The notes under the pieces: generated by a model
Database searches by the model: none
Told to the model about the DNA's origin: nothing
The model's input: the letters and a program-made list of their open reading frames with translations, nothing else
Assembly: GCF_029428675.1 (NCBI RefSeq)
Contig: NZ_JAJNEL010000001.1
Location: 5,146,001-5,210,000 of the forward strand
DNA: 64,000 nt
Source of the DNA: Streptomyces sp. JH14
GTDB lineage: Bacteria > Actinomycetota > Actinomycetes > Streptomycetales > Streptomycetaceae
Direction of reading: 5' to 3'
Program-made: the position numbers and the translations under genes
Shown here: positions 38,416-46,929 of the stretch, piece after piece
Numbering within the stretch: the first letter of the stretch is position 1
Layout: the number at the start of each line of letters is the position of its first letter

Positions 38416-41400
38416 ATGCCACCACGCACACGCCGGCACAGCCGGTACCGTGCCAGACCGACGACTGCTGCGCTCGCCGCCGTCACCGTCCTGGCCGGCC
38501 TGCTCGCCGGAGCCGTCCCGAGCGCCACCGCGGCGACCGCGGACGACCCGGCCCCCGTCCTCGTCGACCGCTTCGAGGGCGAGGTCCCGTTCGCCGGCCA
38601 GCCCGCCGACGGCATCTTCACCTGGGGCGGCGATTCCGACGACCCGCCCACCCTGGCCTTCAAGGACCGCGCAGACGCCCCCGAGGGTGCCAAGGTCCTC
38701 GAAGGCACGTACGACATCAGCGGCTACGGCGGCCTCAGCCACGACTTCGCCGCCGACCAGCCCGCCCACGACTGGTCGGCCCACAAGGGCATCCGCTTCT
38801 GGTGGTACGGGCAGAACACCGCGCCGCTGCCGCCCGGATCGGGCAAGAGGATCAACTTCGAGATCAAGGACGGCGGCGCCAACGGCGAGGCGTCCGAGCT
38901 GTGGACCACGTCGTTCACCGACGACTGGCAGGGCTGGCACCAGGTCGAGATCCCGTTCACCGACTTCGTGTACCGCACCGACTACCAGCCCGTCGGCGGC
39001 ATCGACCAGGTACTCGGCCTGGACCAGATGTGGGGCTACGCCGTCACGCTGCCGACCGGCGCCCCCGGCTCGTTCGCCATGGACGGCGTGGAGCTGTACG
39101 GGAAGGCCGACGCCGCCCTGAAGGCGAGCGTCGTCACGGACGCGGCGGTCCACACGGTGAAGGAGGGCGGCACGGCTGACATCGATGTCTCCGTCGCCAC
39201 CACCGGCTCCGTACCGATCGAGGAACCCGTCACCGTCGCGTACGAGACCAAGGGCGGCAGCGCCGGGGCCGGCACGGACTACACCCCGGTCAGCGGCACG
39301 TACACCTTCCCGGCGGGCACCGCCTCCGGCACCACCCACCGGATCTCGGTCGCGACGAAGAAGGACGGCGCCGCCGAGTCCGCGGAGACGATCCCGCTCG
39401 AACTCACCGTGACCGGCGCCAAGCCGCCGAAGGAGAACCCGCAGGTCGTCATCGACGCCCACGGCCTCCCGTACCTCGACCCGAAGCTCCCGGTGAAGAA
39501 GCGCGTCGCCGACCTCCTGTCCCGGATGTCGCCCGCCGAGAAGGCCGGCCAGATGACCCAGGCCGAGCGCAACGCGCTCAAGTCGCAGGGGGACATCGCC
39601 ACGTACGACCTCGGCTCGCTGCTCTCCGGCGGCGGCTCCGTCCCGACGCCGAACACGCCCGAGGCGTGGGCGAAGATGGTCGACTCCTACCAACTCCGGG
39701 CGCAGGCGACCCGTTTCCAGATCCCGCTGATCTACGGCGTGGACGCGGTGCACGGGCACAACAACGTCATCGGCTCGACGATCATGCCGCACAACATCGG
39801 CATCGGTGCCGGCCGCGACCCGAAGCTCGCCGAGAAGACCGGCGCGGTCACCGCGAGCGAGGTCCGCGCCACCGGCATTCCGTGGGACTTCGCGCCCTGC
39901 CTCTGCGTGACCCGCGACGAGCGCTGGGGACGTTCCTACGAGTCGTACGGTGAGGACCCGGCGCTCGTCGAGTCCATGGAGACCGTCATCCAGGGCATGC
40001 AGGGCAGCGCGTCCGGCAAGGACCTGCACCGCAACGACAAGGTCCTGGCCACCGCCAAGCACTACGTCGGCGACGGCGGCACGGAATTCGGCTCGTCCAC
40101 CACCGGTTCGTACACCATCGACCAGGGCGTCACGAAGGTCACCAGGCAGGAGCTCGAAGCGGTCCACCTCGCTCCGTTCGACGAGGCGGTCAAGCGCGGT
40201 GTGGGCACGGTCATGCCCTCGTACTCCTCGCTGGACATCCTCGGCGACGACGAGGGCCCGGTGAAGATGCACGCCAACGCCGAGATGATCAACGGCGTGC
40301 TCAAGGACCGGATGGGCTTCAAGGGCTTCGTCATCAGCGACTGGCAGGCCATCGACCAGATCCCCGGCGACTACGCGAGCGACGTCCGTACGTCCATCAA
40401 TGCCGGACTCGACATGATCATGGTCCCGACGGCGTACCAGGACTTCACGAGGACGCTGCAGGACGAAGTGACCGCGGGCCGGATCAGCCAGGCCCGGATC
40501 GACGACGCGGTCACCCGCATCCTGACCCAGAAGTTCCAGCTCGGTCTGTTCGAGGAGCCGTACGCGGACACCGCGAACATCGGTCAGGTCGGCTCGGCCG
40601 CCCACCGCGCGGTGGCCCGGGAGGCGGCGGCCGAGTCCCAGGTGCTGCTGAAGAACGACGGTGCGGTGCTGCCGCTCAAGGCATCCCAGAAGGTGTACGT
40701 CGCCGGATCCAACGCCGATGACATCGGCAACCAGGCCGGCGGCTGGACCGTCAGCTGGCAGGGCGCGTCGGGCAGGAACACCACGGGTACGACGATCCTG
40801 GAGGCCATGAAGAAGGACGCCACGGACGCGGCCTCGGTCACCTACTCCAAGGATGCTTCGGCATCCACGGACGGCTACGACGTGGGTGTGGTCGTGGTCG
40901 GCGAGACCCCGTACGCCGAAGGCATCGGCGACGTCGGCAACGGCAACGACCTGGAGCTCACCGCCGCCGACAAGGCCGCGATCGACAAGGTCTGCGCCGC
41001 GATGAAGTGCGCGGTCCTGGTCGTCTCCGGCCGCCCGCAGCTCATCGGCGACCGGCTCGGCGACATCGACGCACTCGTCGCGTCGTGGCTGCCCGGAACC
41101 GAGGGCGACGGGGTGGCGGACGTGCTGTACGGGAAGCGCGCCTTCACCGGACAACTGCCGGTCACCTGGCCGAAGTCCGAATCGCAGCTGCCGATCAACG
41201 TCGGCGACGCGGCGTACGACCCGCAGTTCCCGTACGGCTGGGGACTGACCACGCTGAAGAAGGCCCCGACCGGTGGCGAGCTGACGCTCACCGCGCTCTC
41301 GGTCGCCGCGCAGATCGCGGAGAAGGCCGGACTGGGCAGGACCGCGGCGGGCAAGGCGATCGTCGACCAGGCCAGGCTGCTGGTGCAGCAGAAGGCCGGC

Positions 41401-41514
41401 GGGACGCCGACCGCGGCGGTGTCCAAGCCGTTCGCCGACGCGGATCACCTGCTGGTCACCGGTGATCTGACCGGTGCGCTGGCCAAGCTGAAGGCGGCGT
41501 ACCGGGCCGCCTGA
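38416..41514 (+). CDS. Secreted multidomain GH3 beta-glucosidase (CBM11-like, Calx-beta, GH3)
   Basis: This 1032-residue exported enzyme begins with a signal peptide (residues 1-40, ending ATA). Then follow a CBM11-like jelly roll (about 50-235; GIRFWWYGQNT, WQGWHQVEIPFTDF), a Calx-beta domain (about 240-335; GTDYTPVSGTYTFPAG), the GH3 barrel with nucleophile Asp642 (VISDWQAID), and the GH3 C-terminal domain. About 80 residues without a known fold end it. ATG 38416 has GAAGGAG five bases upstream. It lies 49 bp after GH1. It probably trims beta-glucan outside the cell for the transporter. Confidence 0.9.
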   Translation: MPPRTRRHSRYRARPTTAALAAVTVLAGLLAGAVPSATAATADDPAPVLVDRFEGEVPFAGQPADGIFTWGGDSDDPPTLAFKDRADAPEGAKVLEGTYDISGYGGLSHDFAADQPAHDWSAHKGIRFWWYGQNTAPLPPGSGKRINFEIKDGGANGEASELWTTSFTDDWQGWHQVEIPFTDFVYRTDYQPVGGIDQVLGLDQMWGYAVTLPTGAPGSFAMDGVELYGKADAALKASVVTDAAVHTVKEGGTADIDVSVATTGSVPIEEPVTVAYETKGGSAGAGTDYTPVSGTYTFPAGTASGTTHRISVATKKDGAAESAETIPLELTVTGAKPPKENPQVVIDAHGLPYLDPKLPVKKRVADLLSRMSPAEKAGQMTQAERNALKSQGDIATYDLGSLLSGGGSVPTPNTPEAWAKMVDSYQLRAQATRFQIPLIYGVDAVHGHNNVIGSTIMPHNIGIGAGRDPKLAEKTGAVTASEVRATGIPWDFAPCLCVTRDERWGRSYESYGEDPALVESMETVIQGMQGSASGKDLHRNDKVLATAKHYVGDGGTEFGSSTTGSYTIDQGVTKVTRQELEAVHLAPFDEAVKRGVGTVMPSYSSLDILGDDEGPVKMHANAEMINGVLKDRMGFKGFVISDWQAIDQIPGDYASDVRTSINAGLDMIMVPTAYQDFTRTLQDEVTAGRISQARIDDAVTRILTQKFQLGLFEEPYADTANIGQVGSAAHRAVAREAAAESQVLLKNDGAVLPLKASQKVYVAGSNADDIGNQAGGWTVSWQGASGRNTTGTTILEAMKKDATDAASVTYSKDASASTDGYDVGVVVVGETPYAEGIGDVGNGNDLELTAADKAAIDKVCAAMKCAVLVVSGRPQLIGDRLGDIDALVASWLPGTEGDGVADVLYGKRAFTGQLPVTWPKSESQLPINVGDAAYDPQFPYGWGLTTLKKAPTGGELTLTALSVAAQIAEKAGLGRTAAGKAIVDQARLLVQQKAGGTPTAAVSKPFADADHLLVTGDLTGALAKLKAAYRAA

Positions 41515-41528
41515 GGCGCACAGGAATC

Positions 41529-41572
41529 GGGCGGGTCCTTCAGGGTCGTCGACGACCCTGAAGGACCCGCCC
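41529..41572. terminator. 44-bp perfect palindrome between convergent genes
   Basis: Bases 41529-41550 and 41551-41572 are exact reverse complements, forming a hairpin with a TCGA loop. It closes the beta-glucan operon and the convergent SRPBCC gene. Confidence 0.85.
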
Positions 41573-41618
41573 ATGTCTGTGGACTCACGCCCGGGCGGTC
41601 AGGACTCCGCCCGGCACG

Positions 41619-42140
41619 TCAGTTCTCGGCCTCTGTCTTCAGGTTGTGGAGCCAGGCGTCCAGCGAGGCGTCCAATGCCGCCTGGAGTGCTGGGACATCG
41701 GCCTCGACGGGCGCTCCGGCCCAGGACTCCTCGGTGTGGACGTGCACACCGTCCCGGCGCGGGGTGAACGTCCACACGTGGACCGCTGTGATGCCCTGTG
41801 CCGGCCCGCCCCACGCGATACGGCGTTGCGGCGAGACCTGCTGGACGGTGGAGTTGATGTCGCTCAGGCCGTACACCGACCAGCGGAAGACGGAGCCGGC
41901 CCGCAGCGGGCCGGGGGTCTGCTTGACCGCCTCGGTGACATCGGGCTGCCAGGCCGGCCAGGCCTCGACGTCGGTCTGGATCTTCCAGATCCTGTCCAGC
42001 GGCGCGTGGATGACGATGTCGTCACGCGTGATGACCGGGGCCCGTCGGTCGATCTCCACGGGGCGGTGGGAGCCGCCCGACATGCCGATCGCGCATGCGA
42101 CGGGCAGGACAACGGCCTTGGCGAGCAGGGAGATGGTCAT
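41619..42140 (-). CDS. SRPBCC (START-like) family protein with N-terminal hydrophobic segment
   Basis: This 173-residue protein has a hydrophobic N-terminus (LLAKAVVLPVACAIGM), probably a signal or anchor, then an SRPBCC/polyketide-cyclase-like fold (IVIHAPLDRIWKIQTDVEAWPAW ... GSVFRWSVYGLSDI). Such domains bind hydrophobic ligands. It lies 53 bp downstream of the quinone-oxidoreductase-type gene on the same strand and is probably co-expressed with it under the divergent TetR regulator. The ligand is unknown. Confidence 0.8.
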   Translation of the reverse strand: MTISLLAKAVVLPVACAIGMSGGSHRPVEIDRRAPVITRDDIVIHAPLDRIWKIQTDVEAWPAWQPDVTEAVKQTPGPLRAGSVFRWSVYGLSDINSTVQQVSPQRRIAWGGPAQGITAVHVWTFTPRRDGVHVHTEESWAGAPVEADVPALQAALDASLDAWLHNLKTEAEN

Positions 42141-42193
42141 GGTGGTACTCCTTGTGTGCGGTGAGGGGGTGGCCGGGTGGTGGCGGACAGGCG

Positions 42194-43228
42194 TTACGGG
42201 ACGAGGACGACCTTCCCGGCGACCGTGCCCGACTCGGCCAGGCGCAGGGCTTCGCCGGCGCGGGCCAGGGGAATTTCGGCGGCGATCCGGGCGGTGATCT
42301 CACCGCGCTGCAGAGCCGTGAACACCTGGGTGAGGTCGGTCCGCAGCCGGGACCGGAAGCGGTTCTTGGAGAAGGCGCGGCCTGCCCAGACGTTGAAGAA
42401 GTATGCGCGGCGGCCGTTGGGCAGCCGGTTCCACAGCCACACCCGGCCCAGGAGCTTGAGTACGGGCCACTGCCCCGATCCCTCGTCGTCGCGGGTGGCG
42501 GCGCTGCCGTAGGAGACGAGGGTGCCGCCCGGGGCGAGCAACTGCCAGGAGTCGATGACGCTGCGGCCCCCGACGTGGTCGAAGACGGCGTCCACCCCGT
42601 CGGGGGCGAGTTCCCGGACGCGAGCGGGGATGTCACCGCCCCGGTAGTCGACAGGGGACACGCCGAGAGCGCGCAGCGCGGCGTGGTGACGGGCGGAAGC
42701 GGTGCCGATGACCCGGACGCCGGCGCCGAGCGCCAACTGGACGAGTATCGATCCGACTCCGCCGTTGGCCCCGTGGACGAGAACGGTCTGGCCGGCGCGT
42801 ACGCGCGCCTTGCGGTGCAGCATCTGCCAGGCGGTGATGCCGTTGACGACCGCGGTCTCGGCCTCCGCAGCGCCCACACCGGCAGGTACCTCGACCAGGT
42901 CGGCGGCGTCGAGCACCACGTGGCTGGCCCAGCCGCCGGTCTTGGTCAGGGCGGCCACCCTCTTGCCGAGCAGATCACGGCCGACGCCTTCACCGACGGC
43001 GAGCACGCTGCCGACCAGGTCGTATCCGGGGACGAAAGGGAACGGCGGCTGGTCGTAGTACCGGCCGCGGCGCATCTGCTGCTCGGCGAATGACACTCCG
43101 GTCGCCTCCATGCCGATCAGGACCTGACCCGCGGCCGGGGCGGGCACCGGCTGCCCGTGGCGGATCTCCAGCCCCTCCGGCTCGACCGTGCCCGGCAGGA
43201 CGACCTCGATGCGCTCGACGGTGTTCAT
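42194..43228 (-). CDS. Medium-chain alcohol dehydrogenase/quinone oxidoreductase-like protein
   Basis: This 344-residue MDR protein has an N-terminal GroES-like part (PPFPFVPGYDLVGSV) and an NADPH site HGANGGVG in the Rossmann half. The zinc ligands of classical alcohol dehydrogenases are absent, as in quinone oxidoreductases. ATG 43228 has GGAG eight bases before it. It is divergent from a TetR gene, and the gap holds three related repeat sites. A role in reducing quinones or enones under TetR control is likely (inference). Confidence 0.87.
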   Translation of the reverse strand: MNTVERIEVVLPGTVEPEGLEIRHGQPVPAPAAGQVLIGMEATGVSFAEQQMRRGRYYDQPPFPFVPGYDLVGSVLAVGEGVGRDLLGKRVAALTKTGGWASHVVLDAADLVEVPAGVGAAEAETAVVNGITAWQMLHRKARVRAGQTVLVHGANGGVGSILVQLALGAGVRVIGTASARHHAALRALGVSPVDYRGGDIPARVRELAPDGVDAVFDHVGGRSVIDSWQLLAPGGTLVSYGSAATRDDEGSGQWPVLKLLGRVWLWNRLPNGRRAYFFNVWAGRAFSKNRFRSRLRTDLTQVFTALQRGEITARIAAEIPLARAGEALRLAESGTVAGKVVLVP

Positions 43229-43262
43229 CACGATCTCCAATGTGTTTTAGCTTCTCGCTGCC

Positions 43263-43361
43263 GTTAGAAGGTGTAACTAGAGTGAACCCTTCTTTGGGTC
43301 GTGTCAAGCGTGTGGCTCGTTCGTCCGTGATGGGGTGTGCCGCAAGTGATACCTTCTAACC
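43263..43361. promoter_or_regulatory. Repeated operator sites between oxidoreductase and tetR genes
   Basis: GTTAGAAGGT (43263-43272) and its exact complement ACCTTCTAAC (43352-43361) lie at the two ends of the intergenic region. Extended, they match over 13 of 15 bases. A third related site, AGTGAACCCTTCT (43281-43293), matches AGTGATACCTTCT (43346-43358) at 11 of 13. Confidence 0.55.
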
Positions 43362-43405
43362 AACCGCGTGGCGCGGTGACGAGCAGGAAGTGAGAGGTGG
43401 CGCCC

Positions 43406-44059
43406 ATGACCGGGAGTACGGCGACCCCCCGTGAGCGGTATCGGCAGCAGGTGCGCGCGGAGGTCAAGGAGCGGGCCTGGGAGCAGATCGCCGGGGTGGG
43501 CGCGTCGGCGCTCTCCCTGAACGCGATCGCCAAGCAGATGGGCATGAGCGGACCGGCTCTGTACCGGTACTTCGCCAGCCGGGACGAGCTCATCACCGAA
43601 CTCATCAAGGACGCGTACCGCAGCCTCGCAGACACATTCCGGGGCGCCGCCGACCTCGGCCTCGCCGGCCTGGCACAGGCGCTGCGCCGCTGGGCCCTGG
43701 AGGACCCGCAGCGCTACCTTCTCGTCTACGGCACCCCGGTTCCCGGATACCGGGCGCCGCAGGACGTCACCGCGATCGCGTCGGAGATCATGTCGACGCT
43801 GCTCGACGCCTGCATCGCTGCCGGACCGGAGGAAGCCCCGACAGGTGAGGACGCCGGTCTCGACGCGTATCTGGCGGGCCACCGAGGCTGGGCCGCCGGC
43901 CACCCGGCCGCTCGACCCGCCACCCTGCGCCGCGCCCTGGCCTTCTGGAGCCGCCTCCACGGCCTGCTCTCCCTGGAGCTGGCGGGCCACTTCGCCGGAA
44001 TGGACCTGGACCCCGAGTTGCTCTTCGAGACCGAGGTGCGCACCCTGTTCCCCCGCTGA
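43406..44059 (+). CDS. TetR family regulator with WHG-type ligand domain
   Basis: This 217-residue protein has an HTH at about residues 30-65 (LSLNAIAKQMGMSGPALYRYFASRDELI). The C-terminal domain with ALEDPQRYLLVYGTPVPGY is of the TetR_C WHG type. ATG 43406 is preferred over GTG 43397 because GAGAGG lies eight bases upstream. It is divergent from the oxidoreductase gene and presumably represses it and itself through the repeated ACCTTCTAAC-type sites (inference). Confidence 0.88.
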   Translation: MTGSTATPRERYRQQVRAEVKERAWEQIAGVGASALSLNAIAKQMGMSGPALYRYFASRDELITELIKDAYRSLADTFRGAADLGLAGLAQALRRWALEDPQRYLLVYGTPVPGYRAPQDVTAIASEIMSTLLDACIAAGPEEAPTGEDAGLDAYLAGHRGWAAGHPAARPATLRRALAFWSRLHGLLSLELAGHFAGMDLDPELLFETEVRTLFPR

Positions 44060-44139
44060 ACGGTCCTGGGCGTGCAGCGGACGCCGAATCGACGCGGACG
44101 GGCGGAGCAATAGTCGCCCATCTGGGTTAGCGTCGATAT

Positions 44140-45510
44140 ATGCGGAACAGGCTGTTCGCCGCCCTGCTGGCCGGCCTGCTGCTGATTCTGTCGGCAGCCG
44201 TGCTGGCCATGGCGCCCGCTGCGCCGAGCGCCACCACGATCAGCGACGTGGCCCGGGCACTGCGCCAGGGCCCGGTGTACGTCGATCCGGCAGCGGCGGA
44301 CCAGCTGTCCGCGCGTCAGGCCGACGCCCTGACCAAGAAGATCAAGGACGCGGACAAGCCCGTCTTCGTGGCCGTCCTGCCCCAGAGTTCCGCGTTCCCC
44401 GAATCCACGGTGCTGCGCACGCTGCGCAACGACACCGGGATCACCGGCGTGTACGGGATCCGGCTCGGCGACACCTTCAAACTGGGCGCCGACCGGTCGG
44501 TCATGCCCGCCGCGGCCCGCCAGAACCTCTCCGCGGCGCTGCAGGCCCCCGGCACGAATGCCGACGCCCCGACCCAGCTCACCGCCTTCGTCGACCAGGC
44601 CGTCGCCCAGGCGCGCGGCCATGCCCCCGCCTCCTGGAGCGGCGGTTCGACCGGTACGGGCTCCGGCGTGACCGCACTCATCGCGGTGGGCGCGATCGCC
44701 GTGATCGGCGGCGGGGCCGCGTACACGATCGTCCGCCGCAACCGACGCCGCAAGGCGGAAGAGGAACGGGCGGCGCTCGACAAGCTGCGGGTCGTCGTGG
44801 ACGAGGACATCACCGCATACGGCGAGACCCTCGACCGCCTCGACTTCCACCCGGCGGAAGCGGGCGCCGACGACGCGATGCGCGCGGACTACGAGCGGGC
44901 ACTCGACTCGTACGAGGACGCGAAGTCCCGCATGGACAAGGCCCAGCACCCGTCCGACGTGCGCGGGGTCACCCAGGCTCTGGAGAACGGCCGCTTCTCC
45001 CTGGCCGTGCTGGAGGCCCGCCGCACCGGCAGCCCGCTCCCGGACCGCCGTCCCCCGTGCTTCTTCGACCCGCGCCACGGCCCTTCGGTGGCCGATGCGA
45101 TGTGGACCCCGTCCGGCGGCGCGCCCCGTGAGGTTCCGGTCTGCGGCGCGGACGAGATCCGGCTCCGCGACGGCGAGGACCCGCTGAGCCGCACGGTCGA
45201 CACCGGCGACGGCCGCCGCCGCCCGTACTGGGAGGCAGGTCCGGCATACGGCCCCTGGGCGGGCGGCTACTTCGGCGGCGGGATCCTCCCCGGCCTGCTG
45301 ATCGGCACCCTGCTCGGCTCGACGCTGGCGTCCCCGGCCTACGCGGCGGAGTACGGCGGCGGCGAATTCGACGGTGGGGACTACTCGGGCGGCGATTACT
45401 CCGGCTCCGACTTCGACGCGTCCGACTTCGGGGGCGGGGGAGACGGCGGTGGCTTCGGCGGAGGCGGCGATTTCGGCGGGGGCGGCGACTTCGGTGGCGG
45501 CGGCTTCTGA
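44140..45510 (+). CDS. Membrane protein with TPM-like N-terminal domain and Gly-rich tail
   Basis: This 456-residue protein has a signal-like first helix (LFAALLAGLLLILSAAVLAM), an extracytoplasmic alpha/beta domain (residues 30-160) that resembles Rv1476/TPM-type domains, a transmembrane helix near 190 and a charged cytoplasmic helical stretch. A Gly-Asp-Phe repeat tail (GGGGDFGGGGDF) ends it. There is no ribosome binding site; TAGCGT sits 6 bp before the ATG, so the mRNA may be leaderless. It stands alone. Function is not known; tails of this kind are seen in YgcG-like membrane proteins. Confidence 0.7.
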   Translation: MRNRLFAALLAGLLLILSAAVLAMAPAAPSATTISDVARALRQGPVYVDPAAADQLSARQADALTKKIKDADKPVFVAVLPQSSAFPESTVLRTLRNDTGITGVYGIRLGDTFKLGADRSVMPAAARQNLSAALQAPGTNADAPTQLTAFVDQAVAQARGHAPASWSGGSTGTGSGVTALIAVGAIAVIGGGAAYTIVRRNRRRKAEEERAALDKLRVVVDEDITAYGETLDRLDFHPAEAGADDAMRADYERALDSYEDAKSRMDKAQHPSDVRGVTQALENGRFSLAVLEARRTGSPLPDRRPPCFFDPRHGPSVADAMWTPSGGAPREVPVCGADEIRLRDGEDPLSRTVDTGDGRRRPYWEAGPAYGPWAGGYFGGGILPGLLIGTLLGSTLASPAYAAEYGGGEFDGGDYSGGDYSGSDFDASDFGGGGDGGGFGGGGDFGGGGDFGGGGF

Positions 45511-45618
45511 GCGCCGACGGCCTCTGAGGGCCGGCGTCGCGCACCGACCGACCGGAGGGCGCCCGCGCAGCCGCTTCGCCGCGGTGGCGGACGCCCTCGG
45601 TTCTCCCGGACTGAGCGG

Positions 45619-45638
45619 GCCGCCCGGGCCCGGGCGGC
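45619..45638. repeat. 20-bp perfect GC palindrome
   Basis: GCCGCCCGGGCCCGGGCGGC lies between the Gly-rich protein gene and the convergent small gene at 45661. It is a candidate bidirectional terminator without T tail. Confidence 0.45.
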
Positions 45639-45660
45639 GCATCAGTGAGGGAAGCTGCTG

Positions 45661-45834
45661 TTACAGGTCCTGCTCGATCTGCATCTCGCGGACCCTGTCG
45701 TCACGCTGCGTCTGCTCGTTCTTGATGACGTAGGTGGCGGCAGGTCCGTTACCACTGACCTGCTTGATCTCGCCCTGACACTTCTTGTTCTGGTCGTCGC
45801 GGTACTCCACGCGCTGGCCTTCGAGGTGCGGCAT
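45661..45834 (-). CDS. Small soluble protein, possibly Tudor-like (57 aa)
   Basis: This small gene has the ATG at 45834 with AAGGAG nine bases upstream and ends at TAA 45661. The product begins MPHLEGQRVEYRDDQNKK and is charged and soluble, with the pattern GQRVEY ... GEIKQVSG ... ATYVIKNEQT. It resembles the short beta-barrels of HVA1/Tudor-like proteins (DUF2945), but this is a weak resemblance. It stands alone. Codon use and the ribosome binding site argue that it is real. Confidence 0.6.
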   Translation of the reverse strand: MPHLEGQRVEYRDDQNKKCQGEIKQVSGNGPAATYVIKNEQTQRDDRVREMQIEQDL

Positions 45835-46029
45835 TGGTTGGTTCTCCTTCTCGATGCAATCCGGCAGGGGCGCTCCGCCTGTTCGGCGGGGGCTGCCCCG
45901 TGCGGCGCCCGCTTCTGATCGCGGTGCGCCATGTCAGATCACACCGAGTCGGCACGACCAGCGACTCCAGGGAGCCCATTGGAGTCAAAGACCGCGTCAC
46001 GGGGGCGTGATGCCGCCGTCGGCTTGCGA

Positions 46030-46237
46030 TCAGAACGCGGTGCGGAGAAGGGATGTCCAGGAGGAGGGGGCGGCGGCGAGGACGGGGCAGTCGGCGATCT
46101 TGGTGTCGCGGATGTACACGGCGGTGGGGTGGGCGGCGACTTCTCCCCCAGCGCCGCCCCGGCCGTGCTGTAGCTGGACTTGAACTGAACCAGCCGAGGG
46201 TGGCGAAGCGGGGGTCCGGGTGTGCTGCGCGGGTCAT
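46030..46237 (-). pseudogene. DUF397 protein gene with two frameshifts
   Basis: Read in pieces, this encodes a DUF397 protein. It opens MTRAAHPDPRF ... LGWF in one frame, KSSYSTAG in the next and EVAAHPTAVYIRDTK ... WTSLLRTAF in the third, stopping at 46030. The first shift, near 46180-46190, looks like a 5-bp insertion (AGTTC repeated); the second is near 46145-46168. The start overlaps the preceding regulator fragment as ATGA, the normal layout of XRE-DUF397 pairs in Streptomyces. Confidence 0.7.
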
Positions 46238-46530
46238 GTTTCTCCCAAGAGGCCGTCCGGTAGGCGCACGTTCTTCTCGACGGAGAGCGCCTGCGAACGG
46301 AGCGCCCCGTACTTCTGCCGGAGCACGCCGACATCAGCTGGATCTTCGTGCAGGAAGTCGGTCAACTGCCCTTCCATATAGGCCCAATGGTTGCGCCCAG
46401 GCAGCATGGCCAGGAGGCGTTCAGACGCGTGGTGCGACTCGAGGCGCCGATCCGCGGAAGTGATCTCGTCCGCATGGACGAGCCACATCAACTGCCCTGC
46501 TCTGGAGCGACGTTCGATCGTCGCGCACGC
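46234..46530 (-). pseudogene. C-terminal remnant of an XRE/DUF5753-type regulator
   Basis: The last ~95 codons read ATIERRSRAGQLMWL ... RNHWAYMEGQLTDFLHEDP ... YGALRSQALS, which fits the C-terminal end of DUF5753 regulators (whiJ-like). The stop overlaps the DUF397 start as ATGA. No helix-turn-helix is found upstream in this frame, so the 5' part is lost. The assignment rests on the tail sequence and the DUF397 partner. Confidence 0.5.
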
Positions 46531-46549
46531 AGATCCGTGCCGCTCGTAG

Positions 46550-46760
46550 GGAACTTCGCCGGAGCGGGCAGAGGACCTGCTCCGCGCCGAGGTGCACGGC
46601 GGCGGGGGCGGAAAAGCCCGGCCCTCCGCACCCGGGACGGAACCGGATGCGGAGGGCGGGTGGGGGCTGCTGCTGGTGGCGGAGCTCGCCGACACATGGG
46701 GTGTGGGGGAGCGGTACCCCGGCAAGCCGACGTGGTGCGCGTTCGCCGTGGGGCCTGTGC
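46550..46760 (+). pseudogene. C-terminal remnant of a HATPase_c (anti-sigma-like) ATP-binding protein
   Basis: In frame from 46550, RAEDLLRAEVH ... GGWGLLLVAELADTWGV ... GKPTWCAFAV matches the end of the small histidine-kinase-like ATPases common in Streptomyces. The N and G boxes that bind ATP are absent because the 5' part is gone. The normal stop would be reached at AGT-TGA right after the CTAG site, but the MITE at 46761 interrupts it. Confidence 0.6.
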
Positions 46761-46929
46761 CTAGTGCCGTGTCAGCCAAGGTTCGCCCCGTCGCGACGCC
46801 CGGCACGCACTGTCGCCGCACCGGCCGAAAGCCCGAGTACGTCCAGTACGAGGACTTCCGGCCGTCACGCCGACAGCACGCACCGGACGCCGCTCCTTGG
46901 CGGGCAAACCTTGGCTGACGCGGCACTAG
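46761..46929. mobile_element. 169-bp foldback MITE with CTAG ends
   Basis: Terminal inverted repeats of 28 bp (46761-46788 and 46902-46929) match at 26 positions and begin with CTAGTGCCG. The interior is also an imperfect inverted repeat, centred near 46845, so the whole element can fold into one hairpin. It has no coding capacity for a transposase. CTAG at both ends suits insertion at CTAG with TA duplication, as in IS630-type elements (inference). Confidence 0.65.

Noticed and set aside
46592..46918. An intact 108-codon plus-strand gene
   Set aside because: Its first half is the tail of an ATP-binding protein lacking the catalytic boxes, and its second half is MITE sequence.
46234..46926. 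An intact 230-codon minus-strand regulator
   Set aside because: The N-terminal half is MITE and antisense DNA without HTH; only the C-terminal ~95 codons look genuine.
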